Assembly (NCBI GenBank): GCA_964612085.1
Contig: CAZTCJ010000041.1
Span: 1 to 31,642, forward strand
DNA from: CAZTCJ01 sp964612085
Lineage (GTDB): Bacteria; Pseudomonadota; Alphaproteobacteria; JAJFIK01
DNA length: 31,642 nt
Direction: 5' to 3'
Below are positions 24,106-31,585 of this stretch, in pieces. Both the position numbers and the translations under genes were made by a program. Each line of letters begins with the position of its first letter. The first letter of the stretch is position 1. The notes under the pieces were generated by a model. The model was given only the letters and a program-made list of their open reading frames with translations. It searched no databases and was not told the DNA's origin.

Positions 24106-26292
24106 ATGATTGGATCTTTTACGCCTGCGCGCGCCGGACAGCGGACCGTGCGGACGGGCCTGATGGCCCTGCTCATGGCCTCTACGGCCTTCACCGGCGC
24201 GACAAGCGCTTTGGCGCAAGACGACGAGGATCGTGAGCTTCACGGCCTTCACTGGGACGAAATCGTGGTGACGGCCTCGCCCTTGCGGCGCACGACCGTC
24301 GAGACCATTCTCGGCACGACCGTGCTCGATGAAGAAGAAATCGCCCAACGCATCGCCGGCACTATCGGCGAGACCCTGCGCCAGCAGCCGGGCGTCTCCT
24401 CGAGCTTCTTCGGACCGGGTGCCAGCCGCCCGATCATCCGGGGCCTGGCCGGTCCGCGCATCCGGGTCCTCGATTCAGGCATCGGCTCCATCGACGCCTC
24501 GGTGACCAGTGACGACCACGCGGTGGCGATCGACCCGGCCCTGGCGACCCGCATCGAAGTGGTGCGTGGCACCGGCATGCTGCGCTACGGCAGCTCGGCC
24601 GCAGGCGGTGTGGTCAACATCTTCGACGGCCGCATTCCGATGGAAACCGCCGAGGGCGGCTTCGATTTAGGGGCGCGCTACGCCTATTCGACTGTCGATA
24701 ACGGCAACGAATTCGCCGGCGCTCTCAATGCCGACGTCATCGAGTTCGGCGGCGGCACGCTCGTCTTCCACGCCGACGGTTTCTGGCGGGAGACGGAGAA
24801 CTACGACATTCCCGGCTTCTCCGAATCCGCCGCCCTGCGCGCTTTGGAAGAAGAGGAACACGGCGACGAAGAAGGCGAAGAGCACGACGAAGAGGATGAA
24901 GCCTTCGGGACGGTGGAAAACTCCGATACCCGCGCCAAGGGCGGGTCCGGCGGCGTTTCCTGGGTCTTCGAGAACGGCTTTATCGGTGTCTCGGGCCGGG
25001 TGCAGAGCTTCAACTACGGCATTCCCGGCGGCCATGCCCATGAGGAAGGCGAAGAGCACGGCGAGGAAGAAGGCGAGGAGCACGAAGAAGAGGAAGAAGA
25101 AGAAATCATCCGCATCGATCTGGATCAGGTCCGGCTCGACTTCCACAGTGAAGTGCGCGGCGATTTCTGGCTCTTCGACACCGCCACCTTCCGCGTCGGC
25201 TACGCCGATTATGAGCATGCGGAACTGGAAGGCTCCGAGATCGGCACCACCTTCGAAAACGAGGGTGTCGAGGGCCGGGTCGAGTTCCTCCAGAAAGCCT
25301 ATAACGGCCTGGAAGGCGCTGTCGGCGTGCAGTATATCTTCCGGGATTTCTCCGCCATCGGTGAGGAAGCTTTCGTTCCGCCCACGGAAACGAACCAGTT
25401 CGGCATTTTCACGGTTCAGGAGCTGGATCTCGGCCTGTGGCGCCTGGAACTGGGCGGCCGCTATGAGCGGACCAACCACGAAGTGACCGAGACGGGCCTG
25501 GAGCGCGACTTCGATGCTCTCTCCGTGTCCGGTGGTGTCGCCTTCACGCCTTACGACAATCTGTTCCTGGGCGCGACGCTCTTCCGGACCGAGCGTGCTC
25601 CGGCGACGGAAGAACTGTTCTCCAACGGTCCGCACCTGGCCACCAACGCCTTCGAGATCGGTAATCCTAATCTGGACAAGGAAACGGCGCTCGGTATCGA
25701 AGCCACGGCGCGCGGCCGCATCGGCTGGCTGTCGGCTCAGATCAACGGCTTCTACACGGATTATTCCGACTTCATCTTCCTGTCCCAGACGGGCGAGATC
25801 GAAGACGGTCTGCCGGTGTTCCTGTTCGTCGCCGAGGACGCCACCTTCCGGGGCTTCGAAGCCCAGGCGCAAGTCGATTTCGGCTCCTACGATGTCTATG
25901 ACTGGACCACGGTCGATTTTTACCTGGACGGTCAGCTCGATTTCGTGCGGGCGACCACGGACGCTTCGGGCAACGACAATCTACCCCGCATTCCGCCCCT
26001 GTCGGCTCTGTTCGGCATTGGCATGCGCTCGGAGTTTGTCGATTTCCGCGCCGAGCTGGAATATGTGGCGGAGCAGGACGAGATCGCCGATTTCGAACTG
26101 CCGACGGACGATTACACCTTCGTCAATCTGTTCGCGACGATACGGCCCTTCGGCGAAGCACGTAACATCGCCTTCGATATCCGCGCCTCGAACCTGACGG
26201 ACGAAGAAGCCCGCGTTCACAGCTCGTTCCTGAAGGATCTGATCCCGCTGCCGGGCCGCAATGTGCGGATCGCGGTGCGCACCCAGTTCTGA
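24106..26292 (+). CDS. TonB-dependent outer-membrane receptor, ZnuD-like
   Basis: A 728-residue receptor. The signal peptide (about 1-37) ends TSALAQ, the TonB box is DEIVVTA, and the plug (about 55-165) has the usual PIIRGLAGPRIRVLDSG and RIEVVRGTGMLRYGSSAAGGVVNI. The 22-strand barrel ends in ...VRIAVRTQF with the terminal Phe needed for assembly. Two inserts rich in His and Glu lie at about 245-275 and 309-335 (for example HAHEEGEEHGEEEGEEH), in positions expected to be external loops. Such loops are the mark of ZnuD zinc receptors. The neighbours, a His-rich exported protein and a DUF1826 gene, point the same way. I use the ATG at 24106; a TTG lies four codons upstream. A strong terminator follows. 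Confidence 0.9.
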   Translation: MIGSFTPARAGQRTVRTGLMALLMASTAFTGATSALAQDDEDRELHGLHWDEIVVTASPLRRTTVETILGTTVLDEEEIAQRIAGTIGETLRQQPGVSSSFFGPGASRPIIRGLAGPRIRVLDSGIGSIDASVTSDDHAVAIDPALATRIEVVRGTGMLRYGSSAAGGVVNIFDGRIPMETAEGGFDLGARYAYSTVDNGNEFAGALNADVIEFGGGTLVFHADGFWRETENYDIPGFSESAALRALEEEEHGDEEGEEHDEEDEAFGTVENSDTRAKGGSGGVSWVFENGFIGVSGRVQSFNYGIPGGHAHEEGEEHGEEEGEEHEEEEEEEIIRIDLDQVRLDFHSEVRGDFWLFDTATFRVGYADYEHAELEGSEIGTTFENEGVEGRVEFLQKAYNGLEGAVGVQYIFRDFSAIGEEAFVPPTETNQFGIFTVQELDLGLWRLELGGRYERTNHEVTETGLERDFDALSVSGGVAFTPYDNLFLGATLFRTERAPATEELFSNGPHLATNAFEIGNPNLDKETALGIEATARGRIGWLSAQINGFYTDYSDFIFLSQTGEIEDGLPVFLFVAEDATFRGFEAQAQVDFGSYDVYDWTTVDFYLDGQLDFVRATTDASGNDNLPRIPPLSALFGIGMRSEFVDFRAELEYVAEQDEIADFELPTDDYTFVNLFATIRPFGEARNIAFDIRASNLTDEEARVHSSFLKDLIPLPGRNVRIAVRTQF

Positions 26293-27018
26293 TCAGCGGC
26301 AACTGCTGAGACATGCGATGAAGCGGGGAGACACAGGCTGTCTCCCCGTTTTCATGAGGCGCGGCGAGCGGTGGACGAGCGGCGTTCCGTGTCCGCCCTG
26401 TTCCCGGCTCTGCCCCTTGCCTTGACCCTTGAACAAGGCCGCCGCGAAACGGGGCGCCTGCTCCACCAGAATATCCTCAGGGTCGCGGCCGGTCAGATGC
26501 ATGCGCTCGGCAACCGGCTCCGGCAACCATTCCAGCCCCGCGCCGCGATAAGCGGTCAGCAGGCGGAAGGGCACGAAGTCCACATGGAAGCGTTCGCAGC
26601 CCGCGCCGGTCATGGCCTCCAGGCGCAGAACGGCCTCTGCCTCGCCCGCCGCGGCGGCAAACAGCACCACCAGCTCGGCGAGATCCTCGACCAGCGCATC
26701 CCGCTCCACGCCCGGCGGCAACGCGCCGCCCGCGAACAGGGACGCCACGCCGTCGCGGCTGTCGGCCGCCTTGATGCGCGCCCGCGCGTTGGGGAACGCC
26801 GAAAAGGGCTGACGGTCGAGCCAACTGGCCAGCCAGGGCGCGATGGTGCGCCGCCACAAGACCAGATTGATCCGGGTGTCCCGAATGCGGGACAGCCCGG
26901 CTTGCGTTTCGGTGAGGATGGCGTGACCGAAGGCCGCTTCCTCGGCCGGCCGGTGCAGACGGCTGGGCTCCATCGGCAGGCCGGCGGCCCGTGGTCTTCC
27001 CTCAGCAAGCGCGTTCAT
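26293..27018 (-). CDS. DUF1826 family protein
   Basis: A 241-residue protein. INLVLWRRTIAPWL near the N-terminus, LVEDLAELVVLF in the middle and CERFHVDFVPFRLLTAYRGAGLEWL are the recognisable parts of DUF1826; the Cys and HxD could bind metal. I recall the family as a neighbour of zinc-starvation genes (COG0523 GTPases, Zur regulon) in Pseudomonas, which agrees with the ZnuD-like gene facing it. After LVHRSPRL the usual family ending (a GERRLLL-like strand) is missing. The frame instead runs through the receptor's terminator hairpin and stops one base after the receptor's stop. I chose the ATG at 27018; a GTG at 27069 is possible. Confidence 0.82.
   Translation of the reverse strand: MNALAEGRPRAAGLPMEPSRLHRPAEEAAFGHAILTETQAGLSRIRDTRINLVLWRRTIAPWLASWLDRQPFSAFPNARARIKAADSRDGVASLFAGGALPPGVERDALVEDLAELVVLFAAAAGEAEAVLRLEAMTGAGCERFHVDFVPFRLLTAYRGAGLEWLPEPVAERMHLTGRDPEDILVEQAPRFAAALFKGQGKGQSREQGGHGTPLVHRSPRLMKTGRQPVSPRFIACLSSCR
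26324..26352 (+). terminator. Strong intrinsic terminator of the TonB receptor
   Basis: CGGGGAGACA (26324-26333) pairs perfectly with TGTCTCCCCG (26339-26348) around a five-base loop, followed by TTTT. It lies 32 bases after the receptor stop. It also lies inside the 3' end of the reverse-strand DUF1826 frame. Confidence 0.85.
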
Positions 27019-27365
27019 CCTGCGCGGTCCTTCCCTCAGTCCCCTTGGGCTCGGGACGTTACGCTGCACCTGACACTATCCAAGACACAGCTCCGGGGCC
27101 AATTTGTGATGGCGCTTAACGACAGGCGTTCTAGCCCCTGGCCACCCTTGATCGCGCCCGCTAGTGGTTCTGGTGGAGCTTTTGAATTTGACATTTGAGA
27201 ACGGAACGCGCCGCAACGGGGACTCAAATGTCAAATTCGCTCCACTAGACTTGCGAATAATTCATCCGCTCGCCGGGTCATCGATATGACATACCGGGCT
27301 GTTACATATACAGACTGTTTTCATTTCCAAATGGTGTTTGTGGGGACGGAAGAGAGGGGATTTCC
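27019..27365. other. Gene-free region between divergent DUF1826 and phosphatase genes
   Basis: 347 bases without a supported gene. It should hold the promoters of both divergent genes. The centre is taken up by an 88-base fold-back element (listed separately). To its right is an AT-richer stretch with GTTACATATACAGACTG (about 27300-27316), a plausible promoter area for the phosphatase. I found no clear Zur-type palindrome. Confidence 0.5.
27161..27248. repeat. 88-bp fold-back (inverted-repeat) element
   Basis: The element is bounded by perfect CTAGTGG (27161-27167) and CCACTAG (27242-27248). Inside, GTGGAGC (27173-27179) pairs with GCTCCAC (27239-27245), and a perfect 16-base arm, GAATTTGACATTTGAG (27184-27199), pairs with 27223-27238 around a 23-base GC-rich loop. 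The left arm has a 4-base T bulge. The AT-rich arms differ in composition from the surroundings. It has no T-run and codes for nothing. It resembles a REP or MITE-like palindromic unit. Confidence 0.7.
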
Positions 27366-28238
27366 ATGATGATCATGCTGCGTCACTGCATGTCCACGCT
27401 GAGCATGTCCGGGATAAGCATGTCCGGGCTGACCATTTCCAAACTGGTGAAGATCGTGGCGGCCACGGCTGCTCTGGGCGTCGTCGCGGCGGGGCACACG
27501 GCCACCGCGCAGGAAGGCGGCGGCGTGCCGAAAACGTGCGCGCCGTCGGCGGACGATGACCCGGCCACCTGGACATGCGAAGCCGTCACCTGCGATGTGA
27601 GCAAGGCCACCCGATGGGTGCGCTATTCCGCCGAATACAAGGCCCTGCTCCATCAGACCTTCCATTTCGCAGAACTGCGCGCGGTTCAGCTCGGCCACAT
27701 GTACGAGCCAGGCACCTGGGTCGTGGCGGTGGATATCGACGAGACCATCGTCAACAACTCCGCCTATTCCTACGAACAGGAAAAATGCGGCCGCTCCTAC
27801 ACCCGCGAGTCCTGGTACGACTGGACCAAGGAAGAAGCGGCGGTGATGCTGCCGGGCGCGCGCCGCTTCATCGATCTCGTCTATAACCAGGGCGGCCTCG
27901 TGGTGGGCGTGACCAACCGCCGGGAAAACGAAGCGCCTTATACCAAAGCCGTCCTGAACCGCTACGGCGTGCCTTATGAGCTGATCCTGTTCCGGGGCGA
28001 CGCCAAGGACGCCACGGGCGAGAAGGAAGAGCGTTGGGAGAACGTCCCCGGCATGCTCGCCGAGCGCGGGTATGACGATACCAAGATCGTCATGTATATG
28101 GGCGATCAGATTACGGATTTTCCGGATCTCGATCAATCGCTCGCGGAGAACCGCAATGGCGGCTACACCGATTTCGGCGTGAGCTATTTCGTTCTGCCCA
28201 ATCCCATGTACGGATCCTGGGAAGGCGACGGCCACTGA
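27366..28238 (+). CDS. Secreted HAD-superfamily acid phosphatase (P4-like)
   Basis: A 290-residue exported phosphatase of the HAD acid-phosphatase group that includes lipoprotein e(P4). A Met/Ser-rich start (MSGISMSGLTIS) leads into a signal helix ending in TATAQ. Motif I is DIDET at 123-127, with Asp123 the nucleophile and Asp125 the acid/base. The motif II region is VGVTNRR, and motif IV is GDQITDFPD. The family removes phosphate from nucleotides such as NMN and 5'-AMP outside the cytoplasm. There is no lipobox, so it is periplasmic rather than a lipoprotein. GAGAGGGG precedes the ATG. It is a single gene with a strong terminator. Confidence 0.88.
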   Translation: MMIMLRHCMSTLSMSGISMSGLTISKLVKIVAATAALGVVAAGHTATAQEGGGVPKTCAPSADDDPATWTCEAVTCDVSKATRWVRYSAEYKALLHQTFHFAELRAVQLGHMYEPGTWVVAVDIDETIVNNSAYSYEQEKCGRSYTRESWYDWTKEEAAVMLPGARRFIDLVYNQGGLVVGVTNRRENEAPYTKAVLNRYGVPYELILFRGDAKDATGEKEERWENVPGMLAERGYDDTKIVMYMGDQITDFPDLDQSLAENRNGGYTDFGVSYFVLPNPMYGSWEGDGH

Positions 28239-28259
28239 TTTCAGGGCACATGGAATACG

Positions 28260-28289
28260 AAAAAGGGGCGCGGACGGCGCCCCTTTTTT
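28260..28289 (+). terminator. Intrinsic terminator, bidirectional
   Basis: AAAAAGGGGCGC (28260-28271) pairs perfectly with GCGCCCCTTTTT (28277-28288) around a five-base loop, followed by another T. The A-run on the left gives a T-run on the other strand, so it can stop both the phosphatase gene and the convergent lipoprotein gene. Confidence 0.92.
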
Positions 28290-28310
28290 ATTGTGGCCGG
28301 GATGATACGC

Positions 28311-28793
28311 CTACTGTTCGTAAAGAGCGGTGACGGTGATGGCCTCGACCGGCGCGTCTTGAGACACCTGGATCAGCACCGCATCTCTCGGCAATTCCAG
28401 GCGTTGCGCCAGCGCTTTGACCTGACGGTGCGTTTGCAGGCCCTCGCGGCCCGGTACGGGCGCGAAGGCGAAGGCCACCGCATCGGGGCGCAGGCGATCG
28501 ATCTTGCGTTTCAGCCGCTTGAGCCGCGTCAGTTGCGCGCCGTTCAGCCGCGCCGCGACCCCAGGCAGCGCGACCGTTCCGATCGGCCGGCGGCGCACAA
28601 CGGCCGCTTCCGGCATCTGAGTTCTCGGCTCTTGCCGCACCGCCTGGTGATGCTGCGCGTGGGTATTGAACAGATAGGCCCGTTCCGACGGCGGCAGAAG
28701 ATCGAGCGGATCGCCCGATCCGATACAGCCGCTCAGACCCGCGGCCCCCGCGATGAAAATCATTCGTGTCATGAGTTTGGTCATCATACGCAT
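28311..28793 (-). CDS. Small lipoprotein of unknown function
   Basis: A 160-residue protein with a Met-rich start, a short hydrophobic helix and lipobox LSGC, so lipid-modified at Cys23 when counted from the ATG at 28793 (GTG at 28796 is the alternative). The mature part has a basic helix (LTRLKRLKRKIDRLRPDAVAF) and a C-terminal part (LPRDAVLIQV..APVEAITVTALYEQ) with alternating strands. This is reminiscent of small OmpA-like or pilus-type (CpaD) lipoproteins, but I cannot confirm a family. It directly follows the SLBB gene, stop and start touching, so the two are translationally coupled and probably form one export or envelope unit. Confidence 0.72.
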   Translation of the reverse strand: MRMMTKLMTRMIFIAGAAGLSGCIGSGDPLDLLPPSERAYLFNTHAQHHQAVRQEPRTQMPEAAVVRRRPIGTVALPGVAARLNGAQLTRLKRLKRKIDRLRPDAVAFAFAPVPGREGLQTHRQVKALAQRLELPRDAVLIQVSQDAPVEAITVTALYEQ

Positions 28794-29875
28794 CACATGG
28801 CTCCAGCGATCAAGACAACAGATAGAACGGAGGTCACGGCGCCCAGCGCGGAACGCGCCGTTCCGAAACGGCCTTCCTTCTCGAACGGCACATAGATGGT
28901 GCCGCCTTCCGTGATCCGGGGCAGATCCTCCGGCTTTCCCTTTCTGGCGAAGCGTTCGAGATCGAAGGTCTCCGCCTCGGGCTCGCTGCCGCCCGCCTGC
29001 ACCACGACGATCTTGTCGTTGCGGGCCTGGGCCAGGGTGCCGCCTGCCCGCGAAATGAGATCGACGATCGAATCCCGGTCCTGAAGGGCATAGCGGCCCG
29101 GGCGGCTGACCGCGCCCATGACCCGGACGCCGCCTTCAACCCCGTCCTTACGGACGCCCGGCGCCAAAGCGGGCACGAAGATCGTATCGCCCGGCGCGAC
29201 CGCCGGCAGGGCACGGCTTTCGCCCGTCTCGAACAGGGCGGCTAGATCGATCCGCGAGACCCCGGCAGCACCCCGGCCTTCATGATCGATACGGATGTTT
29301 CCCACATCGGCCGCGTCGCTCAGGCCGCCGGCCTGGGCCAGCACATCGAGGAACGGGGCCGGACCGTCGAGCGTCACCGGGCCGGGACGGCGCACCGCAC
29401 CGACCACATGAACGGTTCTGACATCCGCATAAGGACGAAGGGGCAAAGTGTTTTGAGACTGCCGGGGTACCGTGACAATGGCGCCCGCAGACAGTTCAGG
29501 CACATCGGACAGGCGTCCGCCTTCCTTCAGAAAAGCCGCGAGATCGAAGCGGCGGGCCGGTCTTACACCGGGCACGGACAGCTCGATCCGCGTCAGGTCG
29601 GCCTGGGGCGTGGAGCCGCCGGCCCAGTCCAGAACGTCCAGAAGCGACACGCCCGCGCGCCATTCATAGCCGCCCGGCCGGTCCACCGCCCCCAGAATGC
29701 AGACCGAGCCATGGACCGCAAGACGCGCCGCCTGCGCCGGCCGCGCCACACCGCAGGCCTGGCTTGCGTCATCCGCCCATGCCCCTGTTCCCCCCGGCAG
29801 ACCGGCCAGACAGACCAGCCCCGCAACCAACAGCCGAACCATCCCACAACGGATCTCACGCATGATCCTGATCAT
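28793..29875 (-). CDS. SLBB-domain exported protein with C-terminal membrane helix
   Basis: A 360-residue protein. The signal peptide (about 1-34) ends in GAWADD. Three SLBB-like units follow, recognised by repeated VxGAVxRPGxY and LLDVLxxAGG elements: about 50-130, 150-230 and 245-330. Each carries a ...VPR/VPA/VPF strand after an acidic GDTIFVP-type turn. The last 25 residues form a hydrophobic helix (LGAVTSVLSVVLIAGAM). In Wza-type exporters SLBB domains follow a polysaccharide-export domain; that domain is absent here, so this is an SLBB-only relative, perhaps a periplasmic part of an exopolysaccharide machine. I prefer ATG 29875 (GGGAG nine bases upstream) over GTG 29881. It heads a two-gene operon with the lipoprotein. 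Confidence 0.83.
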   Translation of the reverse strand: MIRIMREIRCGMVRLLVAGLVCLAGLPGGTGAWADDASQACGVARPAQAARLAVHGSVCILGAVDRPGGYEWRAGVSLLDVLDWAGGSTPQADLTRIELSVPGVRPARRFDLAAFLKEGGRLSDVPELSAGAIVTVPRQSQNTLPLRPYADVRTVHVVGAVRRPGPVTLDGPAPFLDVLAQAGGLSDAADVGNIRIDHEGRGAAGVSRIDLAALFETGESRALPAVAPGDTIFVPALAPGVRKDGVEGGVRVMGAVSRPGRYALQDRDSIVDLISRAGGTLAQARNDKIVVVQAGGSEPEAETFDLERFARKGKPEDLPRITEGGTIYVPFEKEGRFGTARSALGAVTSVLSVVLIAGAM

Positions 29876-29993
29876 CTCCACTTGCTCCCATCAGGCACAC
29901 AAGACGTATTAACCCGTGTGCATCGTCACCCTGTGTGGCGAAAGAGCAACGGCCATGCCGCAACGCGCTGTTAAGGTTAAGGCCCACGCATAA

Positions 29994-30022
29994 AAACGCC
30001 GGCTCCTGAGGAACCGGCGTTT
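29994..30022 (-). terminator. Intrinsic terminator of the CC0125-type lipoprotein gene
   Basis: AAACGCCGG (29994-30002) pairs with CCGGCGTTT (30014-30022) around an 11-base loop. On the reverse strand the stem is followed by TTTTT. It lies 25 bases beyond the stop codon at 30047. Confidence 0.85.
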
Positions 30023-30046
30023 GCGTCTTCTGCTCTGATGGGATGA

Positions 30047-30586
30047 TCAGGATCCGGAGAGAGGCTCGCCCGGCCGCAGCACCTGGTCGCGCAAGGTGGC
30101 GATCACGTCGCGCGCGTCATAGGCGCGGACATCGTCCTCAGGCGTTTCCCCTGAGAAGGTCTTGATGAAGGCCGTTGCCTCATACCGCTCCACGACCCGG
30201 TAGTTGCGGTCGTAATAGAGAAAGTCATCATGCCAATAATAGCCGCCATAGATGCGGTAGAAGAGACCGCGATGGCGCTGGCCGACAAAGGTGCTGAAGA
30301 TCTGATCCCGGCGTTCGGTTTCCTGATCCTGCACGATGAAATAGTCGTTGCCGGTCTCAAGCGTCAGCTCGGCGGCGCGGAACAGGAGATAGGTCTCGAC
30401 GGTCGCCCGGTTGGTCTGAGAGTTCCCGAAGAACGAAACGCGGAACCGGTCGGTCTCGATCCGCTGTTCGTCGTAGCCGTAACCGCTGCGATCCTGCGGC
30501 TGATAAGGCGTCGGATAGCTGACACAGGCGGTGAGAAATCCTGCGAGCATCAGCACGGCGGCAATGGCCCGGCAATGGCTCGTCAT
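30047..30586 (-). CDS. CC0125/CC1285 family lipoprotein
   Basis: A 179-residue lipoprotein with signal helix and lipobox LTAC (Cys21). The mature part begins SYPTPYQPQDRSGYGYDEQRIE and continues DRFRVSFFGNSQTNRATVETYLLFRAAELTLETG, the conserved core of a family named after Caulobacter crescentus genes CC0125 and CC1285. Its function is unknown; it is probably anchored in the outer or inner membrane facing the periplasm. The second half is rich in Tyr. The start at 30586 has AAGGGG about seven bases upstream; the longer frame to 30670 lacks signal character. It is a single gene with its own terminator. Confidence 0.88.
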   Translation of the reverse strand: MTSHCRAIAAVLMLAGFLTACVSYPTPYQPQDRSGYGYDEQRIETDRFRVSFFGNSQTNRATVETYLLFRAAELTLETGNDYFIVQDQETERRDQIFSTFVGQRHRGLFYRIYGGYYWHDDFLYYDRNYRVVERYEATAFIKTFSGETPEDDVRAYDARDVIATLRDQVLRPGEPLSGS

Positions 30587-30688
30587 ATCTAGTCCCCTTT
30601 GCATGGGCGGCGGCCCCCTCTCGGCCCCGCTCTTTTCAAGAGCGGTACTGTGGCAGGCGCGGGCCCCCACGGCAACAACCGAGGCCCT

Positions 30689-31456
30689 TCAAAAATGGGC
30701 GAGATAGCCGCCGTCCACCGCCAGGATCTGGCCGGTGATGTAAGACGCGGCGGGCGAGGCCAGAAACAGCACTGCCCCGGCGATCTCCTCCGGCTTGCCC
30801 CAGCGCCCGAGCGAGGTGCGCTTGCCCAGCCAGTCGGCGATCTCATTGTTGGCGACCATGTCGGCATTGGCTTCGGTCGCGAAATAGCCCGGCGCCACGC
30901 CATTGACCGTAATGCCTGAGCCGCCTAGTTCCGCCGCCAGCGCCCGGGTCAAGGCTTCCAGCCCGCCCTTGGCCGCCGTATAGGCCGCATCGCCAGCCCG
31001 CGCGATGGGTCCTGCGATCGAGGTGATGTTGATGATCCGCCCGTAGCCATGCTCGGCCATGAGCGGCGCCACCTCCCGGCACAGATGAAACGGCGCGACC
31101 AGATCCACATCGATCAGACGGCGCACCGCCGCCATATCGAACGCGCTCAAGGGCCGCCGGTCCCGCTGGCCCACATTGTTCACCAGAATGTCGAGCCGTC
31201 CGATCTCAGAACGTATGGTGTCAAAGGCCGCTTCGACCGCGTCGTCATCGCTGATGTCGAGCACGACGGCTTCCGCCGCATGGCCAGCATCCCGGATAGC
31301 CGAGGCTTCCCGGTCGAGCACGTCGCCATCCCGACCGTTCAAGAGCACGCGCGCACCGGCCCCCGCCAGCGCCTTGGCGGCTTCCAGACCGAGCCCCCGG
31401 CCCGCCCCTGTGACCAGAGCCACCTTGCCATCGAGTGCGAATGTGGTGCCTGTCAT
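30689..31456 (-). CDS. Short-chain dehydrogenase/reductase
   Basis: A 255-residue classical SDR. TGAGRGLG at 16-23 binds the cofactor; LLNGRDG after the second strand, with Arg42, suggests NADP(H). NNVG is at 93-96, and the catalytic Ser146, Tyr159 and Lys163 are present (ITSIAG, YTAAK). The C-terminal half resembles gluconate 5-dehydrogenase and FabG-like enzymes (GVAPGYFATEAN, GQILAVDGGYLAHF), but the substrate is not shown. I chose the ATG at 31456, which puts the Gly motif at the normal distance. A terminator-like hairpin lies just upstream on the same strand, so its promoter must lie very close to the start, or the hairpin belongs to a gene cut off at the window edge. Confidence 0.92.
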   Translation of the reverse strand: MTGTTFALDGKVALVTGAGRGLGLEAAKALAGAGARVLLNGRDGDVLDREASAIRDAGHAAEAVVLDISDDDAVEAAFDTIRSEIGRLDILVNNVGQRDRRPLSAFDMAAVRRLIDVDLVAPFHLCREVAPLMAEHGYGRIINITSIAGPIARAGDAAYTAAKGGLEALTRALAAELGGSGITVNGVAPGYFATEANADMVANNEIADWLGKRTSLGRWGKPEEIAGAVLFLASPAASYITGQILAVDGGYLAHF

Positions 31457-31472
31457 CCGAAACTCATAAGAA

Positions 31473-31498
31473 AAGGCCGGACACGATTGCCCGGCCTT
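31473..31498 (-). terminator. Intrinsic terminator upstream of the SDR gene
   Basis: AAGGCCGG (31473-31480) pairs with CCGGCCTT (31491-31498) around a 10-base loop. On the reverse strand it is followed by TTTTCTT and then, 17 bases from the stem, by the SDR start codon. It should terminate a gene coming from the right, of which only a C-terminal fragment is visible. Confidence 0.75.
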
Positions 31499-31526
31499 CC
31501 AACTCTCATAGCAAAAAGCGGAGGGA

Positions 31527-31574
31527 TCAGAAACCCACGGTGATCGACGCCCCGCCCCATATCCTTTCCGTGAC
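31527..31574 (-). pseudogene. C-terminal fragment of an outer-membrane beta-barrel protein (possible)
   Basis: On the reverse strand a frame ends IWGGASITVGF and TGA. The alternating hydrophobic pattern and terminal Phe are the assembly signal of outer-membrane barrels. The frame is closed by TAG at 31575-31577, 15 codons before its own stop, and the hairpin repeat begins a few bases beyond. So it is either the remnant of a truncated gene or a chance frame. The terminator just downstream supports a real gene end. Confidence 0.35.
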
Positions 31575-31585
31575 CTAGCCAGCCC

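Noticed and set aside
24667..25872. 401-codon reverse-strand open frame opposite the TonB receptor, with a Phe/Leu-rich run
   Set aside because: The Phe/Leu run is only the complement of the Glu-coding repeats, not a membrane protein.
29960..29990. TTAACCTTAAC upstream of the SLBB gene as a CtrA site
   Set aside because: CtrA sites have TTAA repeats seven bases apart; here the gap is two.
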